A stretch of 13,183 bases of DNA from assembly GCA_905215595.1 (NCBI GenBank), contig CAJMQZ010000054.1, forward strand, positions 1 through 13,183. Direction: 5' to 3'. Under the pieces are notes generated by a model. It was not told the DNA's origin. It worked only from the letters and a program-made list of their open reading frames with translations, and did not search any database. Shown here piece after piece: positions 7,001 to 12,617 of this stretch. Source of the DNA: an uncultured bacterium (GTDB taxonomy: Bacteria; Bacillota; Clostridia; Oscillospirales; Ruminococcaceae). Every line of letters starts with the position of its first letter. Within the stretch, counting starts at the first letter, position 1. The position numbers and the translations under genes are program-made.

Positions 7001-7013
7001 TCTTCTCCCCTCC

Positions 7014-7823
7014 TTAAATATGCAGCACAAAACGATCCTGCGTTTTGCGGAACATGTGCACGCCCACCCACATGGAGACCACTGCGCAGATGCCGCAGAC
7101 CGCAAACATGTTGAGATCCAGCGGGATGCCCCACATCAGGGTGCGGCGGAAGCCGGTGATATACCAGTACATGGGGTTCAGCTTGATGATCTGCTGCATG
7201 TTGAACCCGCCGATGGAAAAGGTCATCTGGGTGGGGTCATAGAAGATGGCGGAGAAGTAGAGCAGCGCCGTGATGAACACGCTCCAGATGTGCATGATGT
7301 CCCGGAAGAACACCGTGGCTGCCGCCAGAAACAGACCCACGCCCAGGCTGAAGAAGAACAGGGTCACCAGCGGGTACACTGCCTCGATCAGGGTGAGGTG
7401 GAAGGGTGCGCCGGTAAAGATCATGACCAGCAGCAGGGCCACAAAGCTGAACACGCAGTTCACCATGGCAAAGCAGCACTTTTCCAGCGGGAAGATATAC
7501 TTGGGGATATACACCTTTTTCAGCAGGGGGGCGGCGCTGAGCACGCTGCTCATGCTGGAGGAGGTGGCTTCGTTGAAGAAGTTGAAGAGCAGCTGACCGC
7601 ACATCAGGAACACCGGGAAGTTGTCGATGCCGCTGCCCCGCATATCCATCAGGCTGCTGAACACGGCCCAGTAGACCAGGCACATCAGCAGGGGGTTCAG
7701 CACGCTCCACAGCACACCCAGCACGCTGCGGCGGTATTTCAGCTTGAAATCACGGCTGACCAGATTCCACAGCAGATAGCGGTAGCGCCAGAAGCCGTTG
7801 AACATTCCTTTCAGTTTCGCCAC
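7014..7823 (-). CDS. Polysaccharide/teichoic acid export ABC transporter, permease
   Basis: The 269-residue ABC-2 type permease pairs with the downstream ATPase. The N-terminal amphipathic stretch RYRYLLWNLVSRDFKLKYRR, followed by SVLGVLWSVLNPLLM, is typical of Wzm/TagG/RgpC permeases. About six membrane helices are visible (near 33-52, 66-85, 112-138, 145-170, 175-195, 235-255). The internal motif VFFRDIMHIWSV and the region LNPMYWYITGFRRTLMW also fit. The start is a GTG at 7823, 6 bases after the rfbC stop, with only a weak ribosome site (GGTGA), so its translation probably depends on rfbC. An ATG six codons in (7805) has AAAGGA directly against it, too close to be preferred. Its role is to flip or export the glycan across the membrane. 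Confidence 0.92.
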   Translation of the reverse strand: MAKLKGMFNGFWRYRYLLWNLVSRDFKLKYRRSVLGVLWSVLNPLLMCLVYWAVFSSLMDMRGSGIDNFPVFLMCGQLLFNFFNEATSSSMSSVLSAAPLLKKVYIPKYIFPLEKCCFAMVNCVFSFVALLLVMIFTGAPFHLTLIEAVYPLVTLFFFSLGVGLFLAAATVFFRDIMHIWSVFITALLYFSAIFYDPTQMTFSIGGFNMQQIIKLNPMYWYITGFRRTLMWGIPLDLNMFAVCGICAVVSMWVGVHMFRKTQDRFVLHI

Positions 7824-7829
7824 GGGCTA

Positions 7830-8396
7830 TCACCACTTTTCAAAGAATTCAAACTTCTGGGCTGCAAAGGGCTCATGCAGCTTGTCCTTTGCGCTGGTCT
7901 TGTGCTCACAGCCGCAGTCGGGCCACTGCACGTTCACGGTGGGGTCATCGTAGGGGATGCCGCCCTCGCTGGTGGGGTCGTAGACATCGGTGCACTTGTA
8001 GCAGAACTCTGCCACATCGCTCAGCACCAGAAAACCGTGTGCAAAGCCCTCCGGGATGTAGAACATCTTCTTGTTTTCCTCGGAAAGGGTCACGCCCACC
8101 CACTTGCCGAAGGTGGCGCTGTGGGGGCGGCAGTCCACGGCCACATCGAACACCTCGCCCTTGGTTACGCGCACCAGCTTGCCCTGCGTGTGGTTCTTCT
8201 GGAAGTGCAGGCCGCGCAGCACGCCGCGGGTGGAGCGGCTCTGGTTGTCCTGCACGAACTCCTTGTCGATGCCGGCAGCAGCAAACTGATCCTTCTGGTA
8301 GGTCTCCATAAAATAACCGCGGTCATCACCGAACACCTGCGGCTCAATGACCACAACACCAGGGATCTCGGTCTCAGTAAACGTAAACTTGCCCAT
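7830..8396 (-). CDS. rfbC: dTDP-4-dehydrorhamnose 3,5-epimerase
   Basis: RfbC/RmlC converts dTDP-4-keto-6-deoxy-D-glucose to its L-lyxo epimer, the third step to dTDP-L-rhamnose, in the cytoplasm. The 188 residues match the family length. Visible are the active-site segment RGLHFQ with the catalytic-type His64, Lys73 in QGKLVRV, the cupin strand FYIPEGFAHGF (112-122), Tyr133 in the second catalytic position, and GIPYDDPTVNVQWP (146-159). The ATG at 8396 has AGAGAGGA 9-10 bases upstream; in-frame codons further up reach into a repeat element and are not credible. The other rhamnose genes (rfbA, rfbB, rfbD) are not in the window. As first gene of the unit it probably starts the transcript; a -10-like TATACT lies at 8444-8449 on the minus strand but no convincing -35 was found. 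Confidence 0.94.
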   Translation of the reverse strand: MGKFTFTETEIPGVVVIEPQVFGDDRGYFMETYQKDQFAAAGIDKEFVQDNQSRSTRGVLRGLHFQKNHTQGKLVRVTKGEVFDVAVDCRPHSATFGKWVGVTLSEENKKMFYIPEGFAHGFLVLSDVAEFCYKCTDVYDPTSEGGIPYDDPTVNVQWPDCGCEHKTSAKDKLHEPFAAQKFEFFEKW

Positions 8397-8499
8397 ATTT
8401 CTTTTTCCTCTCTGTTTTCTTTCAGAAAATTTTGTCTGTTTGTAGTATATGGAAAAGTCCTTGCGGGCTTTTGCGCGATAGATCAAACTGTCCCTTCCT

Positions 8500-8637
8500 G
8501 CCAAGGCCTCCCCTACTAGGGGAGGTGGCATTGCGTCAGCAATGACGAAGAGGTTGGACAGAGGAGAAGCTTTCCCTTCATACAACCTCTCAGTCTCGCA
8601 TTCGCTCGACAGCTCCCCTGGTAGGGGAGCCTCTGGC
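8500..8637. repeat. Palindromic intergenic repeat with paired hairpins
   Basis: Two arms of about 57 bases face each other. Read inward, the left begins CCAAGGCCTCCCCTAC and the right begins CCAGAGGCTCCCCTAC, and both end AGAGGTTG (8549-8556, complement 8583-8590). Each arm has a GC hairpin: CCTCCCC-TACTA-GGGGAGG (8507-8525) and GCTCCCC-TGGTA-GGGGAGC (8612-8630). Each also has a second hairpin: CATTGC-GTCA-GCAATG (8529-8544), and on the right 8593-8610, whose minus-strand form would need tandem G-A pairs. The centre is a weak hairpin around AAGCTT. There is no reading frame and no T-run, so it is not a simple terminator. It lies between the carboxypeptidase stop and the rfbC leader and probably belongs to a dispersed intergenic repeat family. 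Confidence 0.75.
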
Positions 8638-8645
8638 GAAACGGG

Positions 8646-9965
8646 TCAGTGCTTACTTTTTGATTTACGTTTCTTCCATTTTATTCTCAGCCGCACCACG
8701 CCGAACGCCGCAAGGGCGGCCAGCACGGTGGCACCGACTGAGATGGCCAGCAGGCCGCCTGCGATCCTCTTTGGCCCCACATCCCGGGAGGCGGGCAGGG
8801 CGGCGTTGGCGCTCTTGGCCAGCAGCTCCTCCAGCCCGGTCACAGCGGCAGGCACCCGGACGCTGGCCGTTTCCTGTACGTCCCGCCCATGAATGGTATA
8901 CACCGCATACACCGCCGGGTCAACCCCCAAGAGGTATCGTTCGGGCAGTTCCAGCGTGACCGACACATCCGCAGCGGTCAGGCCGTCGGCCAGCAGCAGC
9001 TTCACGCCCGGGTCAGAAACCGTCACCGTGCCCAGCGTGCTGCCGCCGCCCGCCACTTCCAGCTCCCCGGTCACGCCCTGGGCAGGGATCTCGGTGTAGC
9101 CGGTGTAGCGGGCAAAGGCATCGTCCAGCAGGGTGCGGACATCGTTGTATTTGTCGGTCTTGATCTGGCTCTGCATGGTCACGCAGATCAGCCGCACGCC
9201 GTTCTGCTCCGCCAGGCAGACATAGCTGTACCGGGCAATGTTGGTGTAGCCGATCTTGGAACCCAGGATGGCCGGGATATAGTACCGGCTGGAGCCCACC
9301 CGCATTTTATCCTGCTGGTGGAAGTACCGGGTCACGGGCTGGACATTGGTCGGGCCCATGGTGTACATCTCGTTCCGGGTAAACAGGGTCTCGAACCCGG
9401 GCTGGGTCAGCGCCCAGCGCAGGATCTGCGCCATGTCATAGCAGCTGGTGTAGTGGTCCTCATCGCTGATGCCGTGGGGGTTGGCAAAGTGGGTGTGTTC
9501 CAGCCCCAGCTCCTTTGCCTGCGCGTTCATGGCGGCCACACCGCCCTCAATGGAGCCGCCGCCGAAGTATTCGGCCAGCAGGTTGGCCCCATCGTTGGCG
9601 CTGGCCATCATGGTGGCATACAGGGCATCGGTCAGGGGCACTTCCTCCCCTTCCTGCAGGGCGATGTGGCTGGAATCGGTGCCCGCCAGCGAGTAGACAT
9701 CCTCGTGGCTGACCGTCAGCTTGACATTGTCCCACTTGCCCTGGGCCTTTTCACAGGCAAGGCCCAGCGTCATCACCTTGGTGATGGATGCCGGGTGCAG
9801 TTCCTCGTTCATGTTCTGCTGGGCCAGCACCAGACCGGTGTCGGCATCGATGATGCAGTACGCTTCCGTGGCCGTCAGTGCAGGCCCGGCAGCTGCCGCG
9901 CCCGGCGCAAACGCCGCCAGTGCGGTCAAAAGCACCGCACACAGCATGGCGATGTGTTTTTTCAT
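8646..9965 (-). CDS. D-alanyl-D-alanine carboxypeptidase (peptidase S11, class C PBP)
   Basis: This enzyme family trims the terminal D-alanine from peptidoglycan stem peptides at the outer membrane face, or acts in spore cortex formation. The 439 residues start with a signal peptide (1-26, cleavage near AAAA-G). The serine motif HPASITK puts the nucleophile at Ser60 and the lysine at 63; the second motif SAN is at 122-124. The third motif, normally KTG, reads KIG (237-239), confirmed in the codons AAG-ATC-GGC. A C-terminal beta-domain follows, then a membrane helix (about 403-425) and a strongly basic tail KWKKRKSKSKH, so the protein is held by a true membrane span. GAGG lies 7 bases before the ATG. 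It has its own promoter but no terminator separates it from dpaB, so read-through is possible. It is similar to DacA/DacB/DacF; I cannot say which. Confidence 0.92.
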   Translation of the reverse strand: MKKHIAMLCAVLLTALAAFAPGAAAAGPALTATEAYCIIDADTGLVLAQQNMNEELHPASITKVMTLGLACEKAQGKWDNVKLTVSHEDVYSLAGTDSSHIALQEGEEVPLTDALYATMMASANDGANLLAEYFGGGSIEGGVAAMNAQAKELGLEHTHFANPHGISDEDHYTSCYDMAQILRWALTQPGFETLFTRNEMYTMGPTNVQPVTRYFHQQDKMRVGSSRYYIPAILGSKIGYTNIARYSYVCLAEQNGVRLICVTMQSQIKTDKYNDVRTLLDDAFARYTGYTEIPAQGVTGELEVAGGGSTLGTVTVSDPGVKLLLADGLTAADVSVTLELPERYLLGVDPAVYAVYTIHGRDVQETASVRVPAAVTGLEELLAKSANAALPASRDVGPKRIAGGLLAISVGATVLAALAAFGVVRLRIKWKKRKSKSKH

Positions 9966-9976
9966 TCCAGTTCCTC

Positions 9977-9988
9977 TATCTTAAGATA
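9977..9988. promoter_or_regulatory. Perfect 12-base palindrome near transcription start (possible operator)
   Basis: TATCTTAAGATA is its own reverse complement and lies between the predicted transcription start (about 9991) and the ribosome site of the carboxypeptidase gene, where a repressor could bind. The surrounding DNA is AT-rich, so chance is a real alternative. Confidence 0.3.
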
Positions 9989-9997
9989 TTATGATAT

Positions 9998-10026
9998 AGT
10001 ATACCACATTTTTATCCCTCTGAAAA
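9998..10026 (-). promoter_or_regulatory. Promoter of the carboxypeptidase gene
   Basis: On the minus strand TTTTCA (10021-10026), a 17-base spacer and TATACT (9998-10003) are found. The -10 box has the TGG extension (TGGTATACT), which compensates for the weaker -35. It begins in the 70-base gap after dpaB, so the gene can be transcribed without dpaAB. Confidence 0.65.
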
Positions 10027-10035
10027 GAGAAACCC

Positions 10036-10626
10036 TCAGTTCCACTCCCGGAGCACCGGCTGCAGCTGCTGACCGTGCAGGGCAGCCTCCAGTGCAGCGG
10101 GCAGCAGGGTGAGATCCGCCTTCAGGCTCTGGGGTTTCTGCGCTGCATCGTCCTGTCCGTAGGGCACAAAGTAATAGTGCTTGCGCTGCATCAGCCGGGC
10201 GATGTTCTCCCCGGAAGCCCCCAGCCCATCGTTGGTGGAGACAGCCAGCAGCACCGGGCACCCGACCCGCAGCAGGCTTTTTGCCGCCAGCGTGACCGGC
10301 GTGTCGGAAAGGCCCGCCGCCAGCCGGGCCAGCGTGGTGCCGGTGCAGGGAGCCACCACCAGCGCCCGGGCCAGCTGCCGCGGCCCCAGCGGCTCCACAT
10401 CCTGCAGGGTATCCAGCACCCTGTGGCCGGTCAGGGTCTCCAGCCGCGCCTTCCACTCATCCGCCCGGCCAAAGCGGGTGTTCAGGCCGGAGGCCGCATA
10501 GCTCATCACCGGCAGCAGTTCCCAGCCCTGCCGCACCAGCTGTTCAGCCTGAGCCACCGCCGCGCCCAGCGTGCAGAAGCTCCCGCAGACCGCAAACGCC
10601 ACTGTCCCGCACAATTGCCTTTTCAT
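10036..10626 (-). CDS. dpaB: Dipicolinate synthase subunit B (flavoprotein)
   Basis: DpaB (SpoVFB) is the flavoprotein-type subunit of dipicolinate synthase, which turns the lysine-pathway intermediate 4-hydroxy-tetrahydrodipicolinate into dipicolinic acid for the spore core, in the mother cell of spore formers. The 196-residue product matches the family length. Visible motifs are CGSFC (14-18), NTRFG (49-53), the phosphate/flavin loop APCTGTTLARLAAGLSDTP (92-110), STNDGLGASGENIARL (130-145) and VPYGQDD (154-160). Its ATG overlaps the dpaA stop (ATGA, 4 bases), with GGGAGG 7 bases upstream, so the two subunits should be made in equal amounts. The only unusual point is the host: many relatives suggested by the rest of the window are described as non-sporulating. 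Confidence 0.93.
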   Translation of the reverse strand: MKRQLCGTVAFAVCGSFCTLGAAVAQAEQLVRQGWELLPVMSYAASGLNTRFGRADEWKARLETLTGHRVLDTLQDVEPLGPRQLARALVVAPCTGTTLARLAAGLSDTPVTLAAKSLLRVGCPVLLAVSTNDGLGASGENIARLMQRKHYYFVPYGQDDAAQKPQSLKADLTLLPAALEAALHGQQLQPVLREWN

Positions 10627-11417
10627 GGTGTTCCCTCCCTTTCCGCCAGGATCTCACAGACCGTCCGGGCCAGAGCCTCGCCCGCCGTTTCGGGAGCGCA
10701 GGCCGTGGGCAGGCTCAGGGCATGGATGGCCCGGTGCCCCAGCCGCTGGGCTGCGGCAAAGTCAGTGCCGCCCGGCTTCGATGCCAGATCCACGATCAGG
10801 CTCCCGGGCCGCAGGGCTGCCAGCACGGCTTCCGTCAGAACAGGGGCCGGGATGGTGTTCACCACCGTGTCAAAGGCCGGAGCGGCCTGTTCCAGCCGGG
10901 CCAGATCCACCGCCCGCAGGCTGAAACTCTCCGCCAGTGCCCGCTGGGCCGGCCGCCGCGCGGCCACCGTCACCTGTGCGCCCAGTGCCGCCAGCCGTAC
11001 CCCAAGCGCCTGCCCCACCGGCCCAAAACCGGCCAGCAGGATGGCGCTGTTCCAGAGCGTCCGCGTCCGCTCCGCCATCAGGATGCCGATGCAGCCCTCT
11101 GCTGTCGGGATGGCGTTGCAGAGGATCAGTTCCTCCCGGGCAAAGTAGTCCACCAGCTCCACGCCCGCCTCCGCCGCGATCTGCCTTGCCTGCGCCGAGA
11201 GCTTTCCGCCCAGTGCCAGCGCCCCCGGTTTTGCGGCCCGCAGCAGTTCCGCCAGCGGGGTGCGGCTCTCGTCCAGCGGCAGCGGCAGTAAGATGTAATC
11301 GGCCAGCGCCGTCTGCTCCGGCCCGCCCACCGCAAACCCGGCACGGGCCAGCGCCCGGCCTGCCGCCGCCAGCCGCGCGTCCGTTCCGATCACCGCAAAT
11401 CGTCTTTGTCCGTCCAT
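10623..11417 (-). CDS. dpaA: Dipicolinate synthase subunit A
   Basis: DpaA (SpoVFA) is the NAD(P)-binding dehydrogenase-like subunit of dipicolinate synthase. The 264 residues are somewhat short of the usual near 290-300 but cover the family motifs: YFAREE (91-96) followed by NAIPTAEG (101-108), the Rossmann loop LLAGFGPVGQALG (about 127-139), DLASKPGGTDF (200-210), and ALSLPTACAPETAG near 223-236. The N-terminal domain also starts with a nucleotide-type loop AVIGTDAR. The ATG at 11417 has AGGAGG 8 bases upstream. The sequence is alanine-rich and high in GC. It lies just downstream of a sigma-K-like promoter (11447-11475) and overlaps dpaB. No lysine-pathway genes (asd, dapG, dapA), which follow spoVF in Bacillus, are present here. 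Confidence 0.92.
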   Translation of the reverse strand: MDGQRRFAVIGTDARLAAAGRALARAGFAVGGPEQTALADYILLPLPLDESRTPLAELLRAAKPGALALGGKLSAQARQIAAEAGVELVDYFAREELILCNAIPTAEGCIGILMAERTRTLWNSAILLAGFGPVGQALGVRLAALGAQVTVAARRPAQRALAESFSLRAVDLARLEQAAPAFDTVVNTIPAPVLTEAVLAALRPGSLIVDLASKPGGTDFAAAQRLGHRAIHALSLPTACAPETAGEALARTVCEILAEREGTP

Positions 11418-11446
11418 TCCCGGCCCCTCCTCCCCATGGTCTGCGT

Positions 11447-11475
11447 CATCCTATGCCCATGGAGCGCCGGGTGTG
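11447..11475 (-). promoter_or_regulatory. Sigma-K-like sporulation promoter upstream of dpaAB
   Basis: On the minus strand CACA (11472-11475), exactly 16 bases, then CATAGGATG (11447-11455). The Bacillus sigma-K consensus is mACm, 16-17 bases, CATAnnnTA; only the last base differs. In B. subtilis spoVF is transcribed by sigma-K in the mother cell, so both motif and context agree. A start near 11440 gives a leader of about 23 bases that holds just the ribosome site. No sigma-A type boxes were seen in the same gap. The consensus is short, so confidence is moderate. Confidence 0.5.
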
Positions 11476-11511
11476 AAAAAGCCGCCGCTCTCCGTCAGGA
11501 AAGCAGCGGCG
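11476..11511 (-). terminator. Terminator of the transglutaminase-like gene
   Basis: On the minus strand CGCCGCT and AGCGGCG pair across a 15-base insert with a small TCC-TGAC-GGA arm, followed by GGCTTTTTCAC. It starts 10 bases after the stop at 11521. The plus strand also has a T-run (11516-11522) after the stem, but no plus-strand gene enters it. Confidence 0.75.
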
Positions 11512-11520
11512 ATCTGTTTT

Positions 11521-12432
11521 TTATGATATCGGCTTTTCGGTCAGAGCGGCGGCAGAGATTGCCTCCGGCTCCTCCATGTTTCGCGTCCGCTCCACAGCCT
11601 CACGCATCCGCGGCAGCTGGACGGCTTCATCAAAATCCGCATATTCCTTTGCGTAGGCAGGCACCATCTCCAACCGGTATTCTGCACTTGCAACGCTCCA
11701 TTCCCGGATAGAAAAGTGCTCCGGCGGGAAATTCAGCCAGTTTCCACTCTCTCCAAACTGCGAGACCGCGTCCACCTGAATGCGGAACAGATTCTTTGCA
11801 TAGTAAGCGGTCCTTGCGATATTTTTCCGGTAGAGCTTCTGCAGATCCTTTTCCCGGCTCGTCGCCTTGCAATACGTCACAAATCGGGTGTCTGCCATCC
11901 GCTCTCTGGCTTCCAGCAGGCTCAGGATCGTGCCCTTCTCATCTACCAGATACCCGTTGGTCGTCGGATCCAGCATACACCACTTTTCCTGCGACCGGTC
12001 GTAGATCTCCGTGACAACGTGACAATCAAAATCGAAGGGAGAATAGGGCAGGAAGCGCACACGCCGTGCGTAGATTCCCAGTGCCAGGCAGACCTCCTCC
12101 AGAATTTTGGCCTTATTCAGGCAGTTGATGCCCTGTTCCGGTTTATCCAGACTGTAATCCAAAAGCGCCAGGGCGTTGCAGTCCACACGGCCGTCGTACC
12201 ACGGGCTGTGCGTCAGCTTAGGCGAGAGGTATTTCAGCACCCGAATTGCCCGCTGCAGGTCCGTGCCTTTTCCTGCAATTTTCTCAAAGGGATACTTTTT
12301 CAGGAGGTCGGCATACTCCGGGCAGTCCATGCGATATTCCACCGCCGTGCTCTTTCCCGGTTGAAAGCTCCGATTGTTCCGCAGGATCCCACGGTAAACA
12401 TTGTAAAGGTCTTCTGTCTCTTCAAAATTCAT
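11521..12432 (-). CDS. Transglutaminase-like superfamily protein
   Basis: The 303-residue protein has the core of the transglutaminase-like (papain-type) fold. Cys104 lies in INCLNKAKILEEVCLALGI, where the alternating small/hydrophobic helix after the cysteine is typical. His138 lies in DFDCHVVTEIYD, and Asp155 in KWCMLDPTTNGYL, giving a Cys-His-Asp triad in the expected order and spacing. There is no signal peptide or membrane span, so it appears cytoplasmic. Members act as proteases, peptide N-glycanase-like hydrolases or crosslinkers, and the substrate cannot be told here. The C-terminal half (170-303) is charged, helical and unassigned. GAGG is 9 bases before the ATG. The gene is monocistronic, with a promoter at 12519-12547 and a terminator at 11476-11511. 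Confidence 0.82.
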   Translation of the reverse strand: MNFEETEDLYNVYRGILRNNRSFQPGKSTAVEYRMDCPEYADLLKKYPFEKIAGKGTDLQRAIRVLKYLSPKLTHSPWYDGRVDCNALALLDYSLDKPEQGINCLNKAKILEEVCLALGIYARRVRFLPYSPFDFDCHVVTEIYDRSQEKWCMLDPTTNGYLVDEKGTILSLLEARERMADTRFVTYCKATSREKDLQKLYRKNIARTAYYAKNLFRIQVDAVSQFGESGNWLNFPPEHFSIREWSVASAEYRLEMVPAYAKEYADFDEAVQLPRMREAVERTRNMEEPEAISAAALTEKPIS

Positions 12433-12507
12433 TGTTTTTCCCCTCTCTTTTTTGGATAGACGAACGAATGGCTGTAAGTGTTCATTTTCCCCTCTATTTT
12501 CAAACCC

Positions 12508-12524
12508 TATCGTTTTTTACGATA
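12508..12524. promoter_or_regulatory. Inverted repeat over the -10 box (possible operator)
   Basis: TATCGT, five Ts, ACGATA: a perfect 6-base inverted repeat in which the right half is the -10 box of the transglutaminase-like gene. A repressor bound here would block that promoter. The short half-sites make chance possible. Confidence 0.35.
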
Positions 12525-12547
12525 CCATATTTTTCCTGCTCCTGCAA
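12519..12547 (-). promoter_or_regulatory. Promoter of the transglutaminase-like gene
   Basis: On the minus strand TTGCAG (12542-12547), a 17-base spacer and TATCGT (12519-12524), with the extended -10 triplet TGG. Matches are partial (4 of 6 for each box) but spacing is ideal. It lies just past the terminator of the kinase-like gene. Confidence 0.5.
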
Positions 12548-12550
12548 TGC

Positions 12551-12589
12551 AAAATGCCCGGCCATGCGGGCGTTCCCACACAGCCGGGC
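12551..12589 (-). terminator. Terminator of the histidine-kinase-like gene
   Basis: On the minus strand GCCCGGC (12583-12589) pairs with GCCGGGC (12556-12562), with an inner GTGGG-AACG-CCCGC arm, then ATTTTGC. It starts 28 bases after the stop at 12618. The T-run is short, so strength is uncertain. Confidence 0.7.
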
Positions 12590-12617
12590 GGCTTCCTTTT
12601 TCATCATTCGGGTCTGC

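Noticed and set aside
8444..8472. Promoter for rfbC based on TATACT at 8444-8449
   Set aside because: No acceptable -35 box is found at 16-18 bases, so it is mentioned only in the rfbC entry.
6909..8519. 536-codon open frame on the plus strand opposite the ABC permease and rfbC
   Set aside because: Its His/Gln/Ala-rich composition is what complementary strands of GC-rich genes give. It spans two real genes, and no motif or start signal supports it.
9989..10020. Possible sigma-E or sigma-K type -10 (CATAATAT) upstream of the carboxypeptidase gene
   Set aside because: No matching -35 element lies at the right spacing, and an extended -10 sigma-A promoter explains the region better.
8889..11148. 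Two further long plus-strand frames opposite dac and dpaAB
   Set aside because: They are antisense shadows of well-supported genes with low-complexity products and no ribosome sites.
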